The notes: generated by a model not told the origin, from the letters alone. 64,000 nucleotides of DNA from Chroococcidiopsis sp. TS-821 (GCF_002939305.1 NZ_MVDI01000003.1:62001-126000); one strand, 5' to 3'; shown: positions 28,789-38,425, counted from the stretch's first letter. Translations and numbers: made by a program.

Positions 28789-28957
28789 CAGCTAGACTTT
28801 GAATGTCGGCGCAAGCCAAAAATGAAATATTCATTTCAATCCTTGCATTATCGTACCATTTCACTAAGTTAAAGATTAACAAACAACTTCTCCTCTGCCT
28901 TGTCTGCTCCCTTGCTTCCCCTGTTGCCTATATGTATAGCCTTAGTAGAGTTTAACC

Positions 28958-28980
28958 TCGACCCCTGACCTCTGACCCCT
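28958..28980. repeat. TGACCCCT-type short repeat
   Basis: CGACCCCTGACCTCTGACCC, the reverse orientation of the GGTCAGGG repeat at 18666 and 39467, just before the second kinase. Confidence 0.6.
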
Positions 28981-29004
28981 ACTATATCAACCTTGAAAAA
29001 CGGT

Positions 29005-30990
29005 ATGATGTACTGCTCCAAAGGACACGAAAATCCAGATCGCAGTCGCTATTGTCTTGAGTGCGGCGAAAAGCTAGTGGAGGCAAGTAATACACAGCCA
29101 GGAATTATAGGCGATCGCTACCGAATTATCCGCCAATTGGGGCAAGGGGGCTTTGGACGTACTTATCTCGCCGAAGATATTAATCGCTTTAATGAACTGT
29201 GTGTTTTAAAAGAATTTGCGCCCCAAGTACAGGGAACCTATGCTTTGCAAAAAGGGCAACAATTGTTTCAACGCGAAGCCGGAACTCTTTACAAATTACA
29301 ACATCCGCAAATTCCTAAATTTCGCGAACTTTTTCAAGCCAGTTTAGAGGGTAAGAAACATTTACTTTTAGTCCAAGATTATGTTGCAGGTGCGAGCTAT
29401 CGCCAATTATTAAATACCCGCAAACAGCAAGGTTTACAGTTTAACGAAACCGAAGTTACACAGCTACTACAACAACTCTTGCCAGTTTTAGATTATATCC
29501 ACTCGCTCGGAGTTATCCATCGCGATATTTCACCAGAAAATATCATCTTGCGCGATGCGGATTATTTACCTGTACTCATCGATTTTGGTGGTGTTAAACA
29601 AGTAGCAGCTTCAATTGTTTCTCAGTTTAGCCCTGCCGATCCTCATGCTACAGTATTGCCAGTGACTCGCGTCGGCAAAATTGGCTATGCACCACCAGAA
29701 CAAATCTTTTCTGGAGTTGTCTCTTTCCAAAGTGATTTATATGCTTTAGCTGCAACTGCACTCGTATTACTCACAGGTAAAGAACCACAAGATTTAATTG
29801 ACGAGCAAACATTAGAGTGGAACTGGCGACGCGAAATTAACCTCAGCCCCCAGTTGGGGAATATTTTAGATAAAATGCTCGTGCCCAGAGCAAGCGATCG
29901 CTATCCATCCGCACGCCAAGTTTTGCAAGCCTTAAATCGCAGCGTACCCAAACAACCTGCACCACAAGTACCGCCAACAATCGTGACAAAGCCTCCAGTC
30001 ACAAATGCTGCTTCTGCAACGTCGTCGTGGCAATTACAACCTGCGAGTGCAAGTTATTATGCGCGCAGTCACAGCTTGAGTGTAGGGAAAGTTTTTGGCA
30101 TCGGATTGTTGTTGATGGCAACAGCAGGCTTAAGTTGGTGGGGAACAAGATTGTGGTTGCATTCGCGCATGGCGAGTATGCCAGAAGTAATACCAACTAT
30201 TTCCCCCATAGCCGCACCAACACCTACACCGCAATATTCCACAGTCGAACAAAATCGCAAAAATCAATTACGCGATCGCCGCCAACAACTGGGAATTAAT
30301 GACAGCTTTTACAATGCTTTAGTCAATCAGTTATTTTGGGAAGAACGCCCTGAACAGCGCGGTAAAACCCTCAGTAGTAGCCCTGCAGATGCAGCGTTAC
30401 GCAGCGAGTGGGATAGTATTGCCGCAGAAGTCCTCAATAAACTGCAAGCATTAAGCCCAGAAGCCCGCCAACAATTAGGAAAATATCGGGCTGCGGATCG
30501 CGATCGCTGGAAAGTTTCTGTCAACAAGCTAAACCTCAGCAGTCGTACTTTGTATGACTTGACAGATGCTACCTTTTTTCACTTGTTTCCACAATACAAA
30601 GGTCAGAACTTTATTAACCAGCCGATTGGTCAAGTATGGCACGGGATTGCAACTGATAAAGTACAACGCCTAGTCTCAGGTAGTGGTTATGAAAAGATCG
30701 CGTTTACCCAAGAAAACACAATTCAACAAGTTCGCGGAAATTTACAACCAGGTGAAGGTAAGGCTTATATCGCACAGTTAACGAAAGATCAGCTGATGCA
30801 ACTCAACCTTGAAGCCGAGCCCCGTGTTTTAATTTCAGCGTACTCTCCTACCGGTAGTACAGTTTTGCTCGAAGATTCAAGCGATCGCACTTGGTCTGGT
30901 AAATTACCAGAAACAGGTTACTACGAGTTTGTTGTGGTTTCGACTGCGTCAGCACCAGTTGATTATCTACTTCAAATTATCGCTGATTAG
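29005..30990 (+). CDS. Ser/Thr protein kinase with zinc ribbon, paralogue with extra C-terminal domain
   Basis: 661 residues with the same plan as the preceding gene: zinc ribbon (CSKGHENPDRSRYCLECGEKL), kinase (GQGGFGRTYLAE, CVLKEFAP, IHRDISPENIIL, DFGG), membrane helix at about 357-380, and the shared external domain (LGINDSFYNALVNQLFWEERPEQRGK... QVWHGIATDKV). It carries about 85 further residues (from IAFTQENTIQQVRGNLQPGEG) resembling a bacterial pre-peptidase C-terminal beta domain. Start chosen at ATG 29005; ATG 29008 or TTG 28993 cannot be excluded, none having a good ribosome binding site. Confidence 0.85.
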   Translation: MMYCSKGHENPDRSRYCLECGEKLVEASNTQPGIIGDRYRIIRQLGQGGFGRTYLAEDINRFNELCVLKEFAPQVQGTYALQKGQQLFQREAGTLYKLQHPQIPKFRELFQASLEGKKHLLLVQDYVAGASYRQLLNTRKQQGLQFNETEVTQLLQQLLPVLDYIHSLGVIHRDISPENIILRDADYLPVLIDFGGVKQVAASIVSQFSPADPHATVLPVTRVGKIGYAPPEQIFSGVVSFQSDLYALAATALVLLTGKEPQDLIDEQTLEWNWRREINLSPQLGNILDKMLVPRASDRYPSARQVLQALNRSVPKQPAPQVPPTIVTKPPVTNAASATSSWQLQPASASYYARSHSLSVGKVFGIGLLLMATAGLSWWGTRLWLHSRMASMPEVIPTISPIAAPTPTPQYSTVEQNRKNQLRDRRQQLGINDSFYNALVNQLFWEERPEQRGKTLSSSPADAALRSEWDSIAAEVLNKLQALSPEARQQLGKYRAADRDRWKVSVNKLNLSSRTLYDLTDATFFHLFPQYKGQNFINQPIGQVWHGIATDKVQRLVSGSGYEKIAFTQENTIQQVRGNLQPGEGKAYIAQLTKDQLMQLNLEAEPRVLISAYSPTGSTVLLEDSSDRTWSGKLPETGYYEFVVVSTASAPVDYLLQIIAD

Positions 30991-31139
30991 CAAGGAAGCT
31001 TCAGGAGCCAGTGCGGTGCAAAGGTGTCCGTGCGTGAGAGCAACTGGCGCGGGCAAAGGGGGTAGCAGAGGCGAATTGTCTTCTATACTTATCACTCAAA
31101 ACTAGTTACTAGTCACTCTCTTCACCCCTCGCCCTTAAA

Positions 31140-31478
31140 CTACTCGTTACCAGTTACTTTAGTGACTGCTTCTTTCGCGCCTTCTAAGGCTTTTTCCACA
31201 ATGCCTTCGCTTTGTCCAGCGTTTTTAACATTTTCTTCATAAACTTTTTCTGGATCTTCTGCTGCTTGGATTTGTTCTTCGTAAGCTTGTTCGCGCGTAC
31301 TTACAGCTTCTGGCGTACTTCGATCCATTGTTTCCTGTTGCATCATAGGCTCATTAGCAGCCATACTCGGCTGAGTTGCAAAAACCAGCAGACACGACAC
31401 ACTCATCAAACTCACTAACCCTACGATGACTAGGCTCTGACGCAATGCTTGCTTCAACACAGCAAAAATCCGTTGCAT
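31140..31478 (-). CDS. Small exported protein, low-temperature-induced type
   Basis: 112 residues: signal peptide or anchor (about 14-41, cut after SMAA), then a hydrophilic region with REQAYEEQIQAAEDPEKVYEENVKNAG, which resembles small cyanobacterial proteins annotated as low temperature-induced, and a helical tail (IVEKALEGAKEAVTKVTG). Function is unknown. It reads toward a convergent repeat-rich gap after the kinase. Confidence 0.6.
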   Translation of the reverse strand: MQRIFAVLKQALRQSLVIVGLVSLMSVSCLLVFATQPSMAANEPMMQQETMDRSTPEAVSTREQAYEEQIQAAEDPEKVYEENVKNAGQSEGIVEKALEGAKEAVTKVTGNE

Positions 31479-31597
31479 ATAAACTTTTCCTCACTTTTTT
31501 ATGATGCTTGTAAAAATGACTGGCACACTTTATAAATCCCAAGCTGAATTGCATCCTACGTGGCAGCATTATCCTGTGCCTTCTACCTGGAGGGAGA

Positions 31598-31664
31598 ATT
31601 AGAGCAGAGGAGCAGAGGGAGCTGAAAAGATAGAGGGATAAGGAGACGCGAGGACGCGGGGAAA
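31598..31664. repeat. Purine-rich degenerate repeat
   Basis: Stretch of GGAG, GAGG and GAGACG words (for example GGAGACGCGAGGACGCGGGG), a kind of degenerate heptamer repeat frequent between cyanobacterial genes. Pyrimidine-rich counterparts (CACCCCTCGTCGTCCCTCAC) follow at 31715-31745. Confidence 0.5.
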
Positions 31665-31751
31665 TTTAGTTACAGTTAATCACTCCTAACTCCCACTAAC
31701 TAGCAGTCACCAACCACTCATCCTTCACCCCTCGTCGTCCCTCACTCCTAC

Positions 31752-32954
31752 TTACGCTTCATCCAAAGCAGCAATACCAGGAAGTTCTTTGCCTTCAAGT
31801 AACTCTAAGCTAGCCCCGCCACCCGTCGAAATATGGCTCATTTGATCGGCAACACCTACTTTCTCAACAGCTGCAACCGAGTCACCACCACCGATAATTG
31901 TCGTAACACCTTGCTTGGTGAGATCGGCAAGTGTCCGCGCGATCGCTTCGGTTCCTACAGCGAACTTATCAAACTCAAAGACGCCCATTGGACCATTCCA
32001 AATGACTGTTTTGCAATCAGCAAGCGCGTTTTGGAACATCTCGATTGAGTCAGGTCCAATATCTAATCCCATACCATCGTCAGGGATGTTTTCAACACTT
32101 ACAGTTTGCGCGTTCGCATCTGCTGCAAATTTATCAGCAACAACAACATCAGTAGGCAATAGCATTTGCACGCCGCGTTCTTTTGCCTTAGCTTCTAAAG
32201 ATTTAGCAAGTTCTAGCTTGTCGTCTTCTACTAATGATTTACCGACATTCAATCCACGTGCTTTGTAGAAGGTGAAAATCATCCCACCACCCAAAATCAG
32301 CTTGTCGCACTTTTCTAACAGGGTCTCAATTACACCAATTTTGCTAGAAACTTTAGAACCACCAATAATCGCTGCTAAAGGACGTTCGGGATTTTCAATC
32401 GCACTTTGTAGGTACTGCAACTCTTTTTCAATCAAGTATCCAGCAACACAAGGGCTAAGATAGTGCGTCACGCCTTCGGTCGAAGCATGAGCGCGGTGGG
32501 CTGTACCAAACGCATCATTGACATACACATCCGCATTGGCTGCTAGCTGTTTGGCAAATTCAGGGTCGTTTTTCTCCTCTTCTTTGTGGAAGCGAACATT
32601 TTCGAGCAACAGTACCTGACCATTTTGCATTCCTGATACTTTACTCGCAACTTCGTCACCGATGCAGTCATCGCATTTGATGACTTCTTGACCGAGTAAT
32701 TCCGAAAGACGTTTAGCAACAGGAGTCAGACGCAGCTTGTCATCAACACCTTTGGGACGTCCAAAATGGCTAGCTAAAATGACCTTAGCGCCTTTTTGCA
32801 TCAAATCTTGAATTGTCGGCAGTGCTGCCCGAATTCGAGTATCATCAGTGATATTTCCTTGGTCATCCAACGGAACATTAAAGTCCACCCGCACTAATGC
32901 ACGCTTACCTGATAAGTCTGAAGCTGATAAATTTGCTAAAGTTTTTTTGGACAT
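31752..32954 (-). CDS. pgk: Phosphoglycerate kinase
   Basis: Interconverts 1,3-bisphosphoglycerate and 3-phosphoglycerate in glycolysis and the Calvin cycle. 400 residues with the family signature [15 protein letters not shown], the substrate site FGRPKG, and the nucleotide-binding GGGDSVAAV near the C-terminus. ATG 32954 gives the standard MSKKTLANL start; a TTG three codons upstream is closer to AGGAGG (3 bases) but unlikely. Confidence 0.96.
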   Translation of the reverse strand: MSKKTLANLSASDLSGKRALVRVDFNVPLDDQGNITDDTRIRAALPTIQDLMQKGAKVILASHFGRPKGVDDKLRLTPVAKRLSELLGQEVIKCDDCIGDEVASKVSGMQNGQVLLLENVRFHKEEEKNDPEFAKQLAANADVYVNDAFGTAHRAHASTEGVTHYLSPCVAGYLIEKELQYLQSAIENPERPLAAIIGGSKVSSKIGVIETLLEKCDKLILGGGMIFTFYKARGLNVGKSLVEDDKLELAKSLEAKAKERGVQMLLPTDVVVADKFAADANAQTVSVENIPDDGMGLDIGPDSIEMFQNALADCKTVIWNGPMGVFEFDKFAVGTEAIARTLADLTKQGVTTIIGGGDSVAAVEKVGVADQMSHISTGGGASLELLEGKELPGIAALDEA

Positions 32955-33034
32955 AATTGACAAGTTCCTCCTGACTGGATTCTTAATTAATTATTAAGCG
33001 CCGTCCACATTTTACCGGAGTCGGGGTATCAACG

Positions 33035-33454
33035 ATGCCTGCAATGTTTAAGACTGTTTTATTTCCGATCGATCAAAGTCGAGATGCTAGAGAAGCGGCT
33101 GAAGTTGTTGCTGATGTCGTGAAAAAGTATGATAGTCGCTTGGTACTGCTATCAGTCGTCGAATCTGCGGATTCAGAAAACGAACCTGGGGCTGACATGA
33201 TGGCGTCACCTGATGCTGTAGCACAGCTGCTTAAGAATGCACAATCACTTTTTCTAGAACAGGGTATCCAAGCTGAAACAATCGAACGCGAGGGTAAGCC
33301 GGCGTTTGTTATCTGTGATGTAGCGGATGAAATTGAGGCAAATTTAATTATTATGGGTTGTCGAGGACTAGGACTAACTGAAGAAGGTGTCAGTGACAGC
33401 GTGACTAATCGCGTGATCAATCTTTCTCCCTGTCCTGTATTGATTGTGCCTTAA
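33035..33454 (+). CDS. Universal stress protein, UspA family
   Basis: 139-residue single-domain protein with the ATP-binding type motif GCRGLGLTEEGVSDSVTNRVI (G-2x-G-9x-G-S/T pattern) and the end CPVLIVP. The start could also be the ATG at 33044, which gives the family's usual MFKTVLFP. It is divergent from pgk across 80 bases. Target unknown. Confidence 0.88.
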   Translation: MPAMFKTVLFPIDQSRDAREAAEVVADVVKKYDSRLVLLSVVESADSENEPGADMMASPDAVAQLLKNAQSLFLEQGIQAETIEREGKPAFVICDVADEIEANLIIMGCRGLGLTEEGVSDSVTNRVINLSPCPVLIVP

Positions 33455-33455
33455 A

Positions 33456-33487
33456 AGCGATTAGCGGTTAGCAATTAGCTATTAGCA
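33456..33487 (+). repeat. Left terminal inverted repeat
   Basis: 32 bases beginning AGCGATTAGCGGTTAGC, built of TTAGC words. It begins 2 bases after the stress-protein stop. Its reverse complement matches 29 of 32 bases with 33845-33876. Confidence 0.75.
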
Positions 33488-33588
33488 CTTTATTTCTCTA
33501 GATGTAATTTATTTTGACAAACTTTAGACAGTAAAAAGTATGGGAAACACGCGCTCTTACGCTAGCAGTTTACTAAGCGCCGCGAACC

Positions 33589-33838
33589 TTCGCTAAAGAG
33601 GATATTGTACGAATTGACAAGCCAAATGTGTCGAGCTTGCGTTTCAATTCCTGCTAATATTGCGGAAGGATGTGGTAGCAAAGGAAAAGCAGAATTAGCT
33701 CGCTTCTTGCAAATCTCTGTGGGATCAGCTAGTGAGCTAGAGTCCTACCTACTTCTGGTTAGAGATCTTCAATTACTAAAAAGCCCTAAATGAATTAAAG
33801 CAAATTGTGAAATTCATTCATCTAAAGGCTTATTGTCT
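33589..33838 (+). pseudogene. Decayed four-helix-bundle protein (23S rRNA IVP/Avd-like)
   Basis: An open frame of 62 codons (33605-33793) contains the family core LTSQMCRACVSIPANIAEG and LARFLQISVGSASELESYLLL. Both ends are broken. Upstream, FAKED lies in another phase one base away from YELTSQM, and the usual first 20-30 residues are missing. Downstream, removing one A from the A5 run at about 33779 would extend the frame through ALNELKQIVKFIHLKAYCL. The family encodes four-helix-bundle proteins found in rRNA intervening sequences and as accessory proteins of diversity-generating retroelements. The relic lies between the inverted repeats. Confidence 0.7.
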
Positions 33839-33844
33839 AGTAAT

Positions 33845-33876
33845 TGCTAATGGCTAACAGCTAACCGCTAATCGCT
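33845..33876 (-). repeat. Right terminal inverted repeat
   Basis: 32 bases ending CTAACCGCTAATCGCT, the inverted partner (29 of 32) of 33456-33487. It ends 4 bases before the rbgA start codon and occupies the place where a ribosome binding site would be. Confidence 0.75.
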
Positions 33877-33880
33877 AAAA

Positions 33881-34744
33881 ATGACAACTCCCGCTATTCA
33901 ATGGTATCCAGGTCACATTGCCAAAGCTGAAAAAGCACTTAGAGAACAGCTCAAGCTTGTCGATGTCGTGCTGGAAGTTCGTGATGCGCGAATTCCTCTA
34001 GCAACGCATCACCCGCAAGTTAAAGAGTGGGTAGGAAGTAAAATGCGGGTTTTGGTCTTGAATCGCGTTGACATGATTCAACCACAAGCACAGCGAATGT
34101 GGACGCAGTGGTTTAGAGACCAAGGAGAAGAACCGTACTTCACAAATGCGCAAAAAGGCGAAGGTGTCATTGCCATAGCGAAAGCCGCACAAGCTGCGGG
34201 GGTAGCAGTGAACCAAAAAAGACGCGATCGCGGAATGTTACCGCGCCCTGTACGGGCGGTTGTCATTGGTTTTCCAAATGTTGGTAAATCAGCACTCATC
34301 AATCGGTTATTGAGGCGCAAAGTTGTCGAAAGCGCGGCGCGTCCTGGTGTCACGCGACAGTTACGCTGGGTACGGATTTCGGATCAACTAGAATTATTAG
34401 ATGCTCCTGGGGTGATTCCCGCCAAGTTGAACGACCAACAAGCTGCTTTTAAATTAGCGATTTGCGATGATATTGGCGATGCATCGTATGACAATCAACG
34501 CGTTGCTGCTGCTTTAGTCGATCTACTCAAGTTTTTGACTGCTACCGCCCCCGAATTATTACCAGAAGATCCTCTACAGCAGCGCTACAAAATCGATCCA
34601 GCCTTGTTTACTGGTGAAGCTTATATTTACACGTTGGCACATCAACGCTATCAAGGTGATGTCGAGCGCACAGCAAGATCGCTATTGACAGATTTTCGTA
34701 AAGGTGCCTTAGGGAGAATTTGTTTAGAGTTGCCTCCAGACTAG
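33881..34744 (+). CDS. rbgA: Ribosome biogenesis GTPase RbgA/YlqF
   Basis: Circularly permuted GTPase that assists late assembly of the large ribosomal subunit. 287 residues with motifs in permuted order: G4 NRVD (variant of NKxD) near 61, G1 GFPNVGKSALIN near 129, G2 RPGVTRQ, G3 DAPG. The N-terminus IQWYPGHIAKA is characteristic. No Shine-Dalgarno sequence is visible because the inverted-repeat arm reaches to 4 bases before ATG. Confidence 0.93.
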   Translation: MTTPAIQWYPGHIAKAEKALREQLKLVDVVLEVRDARIPLATHHPQVKEWVGSKMRVLVLNRVDMIQPQAQRMWTQWFRDQGEEPYFTNAQKGEGVIAIAKAAQAAGVAVNQKRRDRGMLPRPVRAVVIGFPNVGKSALINRLLRRKVVESAARPGVTRQLRWVRISDQLELLDAPGVIPAKLNDQQAAFKLAICDDIGDASYDNQRVAAALVDLLKFLTATAPELLPEDPLQQRYKIDPALFTGEAYIYTLAHQRYQGDVERTARSLLTDFRKGALGRICLELPPD

Positions 34745-35230
34745 AACTTTCGGCTATAAGATTTCCGACAATACATGTCTAACACAAATACATTAAGCAG
34801 TTTATTAAACAGCGCCAACTTCTCTGGCACAATTTAATACTAGACCCACGTTCCGCTTTAGATGGCTGCGCTGCAATCAAACTCAGCATTCGCAACCGAA
34901 CAGGCTCGCTTAATATAGCAATATGGCTTACGTTTTTGTAGCAGTAACTGCACTAAAAAACAAACGTAGAAAATAATATAACTTACTTATATTCAAATAA
35001 ATTTCGGTCTTATTTCCTAGATAAGACCGAAACCTAAAAATTACCCTAATTTCATAGAACCTGTTTCCAAAGCCAATGTATTCATTGTTAGGTACTCGAT
35101 TTAGTATTTCCTAACCATACATTCACTCATATCTCAATTTAGTTCAATTGAATGAAATTTAAGTGAGAATTGCATGAGAAGATTCTTATGCAAACTGCAG
35201 GTGCAACGTCACTTTCTATTCAACGACCTT
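34745..35230. other. Gap between rbgA and a convergent glycosyltransferase
   Basis: 486 AT-rich bases with no gene; holds the strong hairpin at 35002-35032 that separates the two convergent units. Confidence 0.5.
35002..35032. terminator. Strong 12-bp hairpin, likely bidirectional terminator
   Basis: TTTCGGTCTTAT and ATAAGACCGAAA form a perfect 12-bp stem with a 7-nt loop. Leftward it is followed by TTTATTTG, so it best terminates the minus-strand glycosyltransferase transcript; rightward the following sequence is A-rich. Confidence 0.65.
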
Positions 35231-36421
35231 TCACACAGAAAACCCCATTTCTGCCAATCCTTGGCGGAGTTTATCTGCTTCTACAGGATTTTGTGTCTCG
35301 TGTAATGCTATTGCCTGTCTAAAAGCCGCTAAACTATCATTTAACTTACCCAGTTTGAGCAGTACAACTCCCAAATTCTGATATGCTTCCGCATATTTTG
35401 GATTGAGTGCGATCGCTTGCTGATACTTGGCGATCGCTTCATTCAATAACCCCATCGCTTTTAGCGTCATTCCCAAGTTGTAATGCCCTGCGGCAAATTT
35501 AGGATCGATTTGCAATGCAATTTCATACGCTAACTTTGCGCCATTGAGATCGCCTGTTGCTCGCTTTAAGTTCCCCAAATTGTTGTAAGCACCAAGCTTG
35601 AGCAAGGGATAAATCGATAACCCGATAGCTGCTTGATAATGCGCGATCGCTTTTTGTATTTGTTGTAGGCGGCTATAAGCAATTCCTAAGTGATAGTGCA
35701 GTTCGTATAAAATTTGCGCATTTAAGCCACTGCACTTCAGTCCTTGCTCTAATAATTCAATTCCTCGCTGCCAAGAACCCGCTTCAACGTACAATGCACC
35801 CAGCTTGCTACATACATACGGATCGTTGGGATGCGCGGTAAAAAAGCTTTCCATTGCGGCTTGTGCTTGGGCAAACTTATTTTTTTGGGCGATCGCACCG
35901 CGTTGATATCCTTCGTGCCATATTGCCACATTGGGTAAATAACCAACTTGCCATTGAGGTTCTTTGCTCATAATCCGAGCCACGCTATCATCGACTAACG
36001 CGTGATATGGACGCGAAAAGCAAAGATTTGGGTGACGCCGAAATAAGCGTGAAACTTGCGAGTAAGGAGATTGGGCTGCACCGACTTCTTGTCGCAACAA
36101 GTTAATTAGCAAAAAGCGATTGTGTTGGATTGCTTGCTTTAGCGAAGGGATAATCTCTGGGACTAATACTTCATCTGCGTCTAACACAAGTACCCAATCG
36201 GTGCGGACATACTTTAAAGACTCATTGCGTGCTTTAGCAAAGTCATTACACCACTCGTATGTATAAACCCTTGCACCGAATTCTTGCGCAACATCAGGCG
36301 TGCGATCGCTTGAACCTGTGTCTAGAACAACAATTTCATCAACGACACCCTGAACGCTCTTAAGGCACTGAGGTAGTGTTTGTTCTTCATTTTTCACAAT
36401 CATGCACAAACTCAGTTGCAT
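35231..36421 (-). CDS. Family 2 glycosyltransferase fused to TPR repeats
   Basis: 396 residues. The first 200 form a GT-A glycosyltransferase domain: LSLCMIVKNEEQTLPQCLKSV, VVLDTGSSDRT, VLVLDADEVL (the metal-binding DAD). Residues from about 205 carry four or five tetratricopeptide repeats (AHYNLGMTLKAMGLLNEAIAKYQQAI). Such fusions are common in cyanobacteria and may glycosylate proteins or surface polymers; the acceptor is unknown. Confidence 0.85.
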   Translation of the reverse strand: MQLSLCMIVKNEEQTLPQCLKSVQGVVDEIVVLDTGSSDRTPDVAQEFGARVYTYEWCNDFAKARNESLKYVRTDWVLVLDADEVLVPEIIPSLKQAIQHNRFLLINLLRQEVGAAQSPYSQVSRLFRRHPNLCFSRPYHALVDDSVARIMSKEPQWQVGYLPNVAIWHEGYQRGAIAQKNKFAQAQAAMESFFTAHPNDPYVCSKLGALYVEAGSWQRGIELLEQGLKCSGLNAQILYELHYHLGIAYSRLQQIQKAIAHYQAAIGLSIYPLLKLGAYNNLGNLKRATGDLNGAKLAYEIALQIDPKFAAGHYNLGMTLKAMGLLNEAIAKYQQAIALNPKYAEAYQNLGVVLLKLGKLNDSLAAFRQAIALHETQNPVEADKLRQGLAEMGFSV

Positions 36422-36760
36422 TTTCTTTGCACCATACAGATCGCAAATGTGGCAATATTAACTTAGTATGGCTGCCAGCAGTGAGTTGTTGTTATCCAGC
36501 CCATAGTTGTTAACTTGTCTTTCCACCTTATATCTACTAGCAAAAAAGCTCCTTGCAGTTTATAACCATAAAGGAGCTGTAAAATTGATTTGATCGCTAC
36601 TAATAATACTTACACAACGATTAACGGCAAAGCTAATCACAGAAATAATTGGGGATTGAGTTCAACCCCCAAACATCAATTAATTGTTACCACATAACGC
36701 AAACAAGATACCTGTAGAGAGATTTTTACTTTCTCAAAGCGTGGTATTGCTACGCCTTAA
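36422..36760. other. Gap with terminator
   Basis: 339 bases with the terminator of the fasciclin gene. A half-site ACTTGTCTTT near 36510 repeats part of the petJ operator-like motif but is not palindromic. No gene seen. Confidence 0.4.
36541..36578 (-). terminator. Rho-independent terminator of the fasciclin gene
   Basis: On the minus strand AGCTCCTT pairs with AAGGAGCT over a 16-nt loop and is followed by six T. It lies about 180 bases after the fasciclin stop. Confidence 0.65.
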
Positions 36761-37453
36761 TTAAAGACTAGGCGGTAACAAGACTCTGTCAATCGCGTGG
36801 ATAATGCCATTGCTAGCTTCAATGTCTGGCTGAACAACTCTCGCATCATTGACTGTTACCCCATCTGCCGAAGTTTTAACGTTGACTGCTTCACCTTCAA
36901 TAGTTTTCACCTCTCCTGGCTGCAGTTGGTTTGATTGAACGCGCGCGGGAACCACATGATATGTTAAGATTTGTACCAAAAGCTGGCGATTTTCTGGTCT
37001 TAACAATTCCTGAAGTGCGTCTTGTGGTAAAGCTGCAAAAGCTTCGTCCGTAGGTGCAAAGACAGTAAATGGTCCGGCTCCTGACAAAGTCTCAGTTAAC
37101 CCTGCGGCTTGCAATGCTGTTGTCAAGGTTCTGAAAGAACTATTTGCAGCAGCTAAAGCGACTATGTTGTTAGCTGCTCCTGGAGTTTCCCCTTGGGGAG
37201 GTGTTGTAGGTGCTGTAGGTGGCGTTACTGGTGCGGGTGCGGTTGGTGGCGCGGGCGTTACTGGAGGTGTCGTACCTGGAGTTGTACCTGGAGTTCGATT
37301 ATAAGGAGGCTCATTGAAGATACTCGGTCTGGGGTTGAGAACGCCTTGACCTTGTGCAACTAATGGAAAGCTCGCTGCGAGACTAGCGCCAACAATTCCT
37401 AGTAAGGTAACTAGTCTTTTGCATGGATTGCTTTGAGTGTGCTTTTTCATCAT
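36761..37453 (-). CDS. Secreted fasciclin-domain protein
   Basis: About 231 residues: signal peptide (cut near VAQGQG), a Pro/Thr-rich linker with PGTTPG and PPTAPAP repeats, and one fasciclin (FAS1) domain of about 135 residues: [14 protein letters not shown], the H1 motif [19 protein letters not shown] and the H2-type end [13 protein letters not shown]. Probably a cell-surface adhesion protein. ATG 37453 chosen; TTG 37468 and ATG 37450 are alternatives. Confidence 0.88.
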   Translation of the reverse strand: MMKKHTQSNPCKRLVTLLGIVGASLAASFPLVAQGQGVLNPRPSIFNEPPYNRTPGTTPGTTPPVTPAPPTAPAPVTPPTAPTTPPQGETPGAANNIVALAAANSSFRTLTTALQAAGLTETLSGAGPFTVFAPTDEAFAALPQDALQELLRPENRQLLVQILTYHVVPARVQSNQLQPGEVKTIEGEAVNVKTSADGVTVNDARVVQPDIEASNGIIHAIDRVLLPPSL

Positions 37454-38081
37454 GAGTATTATTCTCAATTCTTAAGTTTTATATCATTAAACTTCAAATC
37501 TACAAAGTTTTTACCACACTATCACGCAAATCTTTCTTAAGAAAGACTCAACTTATTCAAGTCAAAGATAACCTACATAACCAGAGAGATGCACGAGAGA
37601 TTGATAACCAGTAGCTGAGGGATCTCTCAAGAGTAGCGATGTGATGATATTAGTTGATGCATCAGTAGTATTTAGACTCAGCATGGTTATAGTCTCAACC
37701 AAGAGTATCAACTGCTGTTGAGATTTCCGTTATCGTTAAATAAACCAGTCATTATTCAGTTTAGTAATTTATCATACAAATTTATGGACGCTACCTAAAC
37801 AAGCATTTTCTGAAAAAAGCTTGTCAAGTTTATAAAAAATCAATGCTAGCTATACCAAACTTTTATTTAACATTACGCAGTTTTGAGGCTGGAGTTGCAA
37901 ACTTTTAAGCAAGCATAAAAGTATTAAATTAGCTGTTTTGGCAGACTTGATTTAAAAATAGCGCATGACAAAAATTCTAATACTTTAGATTCTTACTTAC
38001 GATAGAGGTAAACAGAATGTTGCAATTGATACTCTAAGTTGTGAAAGGAAGAGAAAAAGTGAAGGTTAGGAGGAATTAAAA
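37454..38081. other. Long AT-rich gap
   Basis: 628 bases between divergent genes. TCTCAAC...GTTGAGA near 37700 can pair over a 17-nt loop. Otherwise no gene, repeat or site can be supported; it must contain the promoters of both neighbours. Confidence 0.4.
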
Positions 38082-38354
38082 ATGGAATTTTTAGCATGGA
38101 TTCTTCTAGGTCTAATAGCAGGCGCGATCGCAAAAGCTATATATCCTGGTCACCAAGGAGGCGGCATCCTAGCAACAATTATTTTGGGTATTCTGGGTGC
38201 TTTGGTCGGGGGTTGGTTAGGTAATACCTTGTTCGGTGGAGTGGGGGCAGGAGCAGCAGTAGGTGCGCTTACAATACCCAGCATTATCTTTGCCGTTTTG
38301 GGCGCAATTATCCTTCTCTTCATCTGGGGCTTAATTACTCGTCGTACTGCATAA
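38082..38354 (+). CDS. GlsB/YeaQ/YmgE-family stress membrane protein
   Basis: 90 residues, three membrane helices, very rich in Gly (LAWILLGLIAGAIAKAIYPG; LGILGALVGGWLGNTLFG). The family is called transglycosylase-associated, but its function is unknown; members respond to stress. A perfect AGGAGG stands 9 bases before the ATG. Confidence 0.9.
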   Translation: MEFLAWILLGLIAGAIAKAIYPGHQGGGILATIILGILGALVGGWLGNTLFGGVGAGAAVGALTIPSIIFAVLGAIILLFIWGLITRRTA

Positions 38355-38399
38355 ACTGCATAAGACAATACACGCACTTGAAAAACAAAAGGCTTTTTT

Positions 38400-38425
38400 A
38401 CTCCTCTAGCACCTACTAGAGGAGT
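38400..38425 (+). terminator. Terminator-like hairpin
   Basis: ACTCCTCTAG-CACCTA-CTAGAGGAGT, a perfect 10-bp stem, then TTC. The T run is short, but the position 45 bases after the small membrane gene fits a terminator. The remaining gap to 38666 is AT-rich and empty. Confidence 0.6.

Noticed and set aside
33456-33876. CRISPR-like array because of repeated TTAGC words
   Set aside because: The words are 5-7 bases, degenerate and without spacers of constant length; no cas gene is present.
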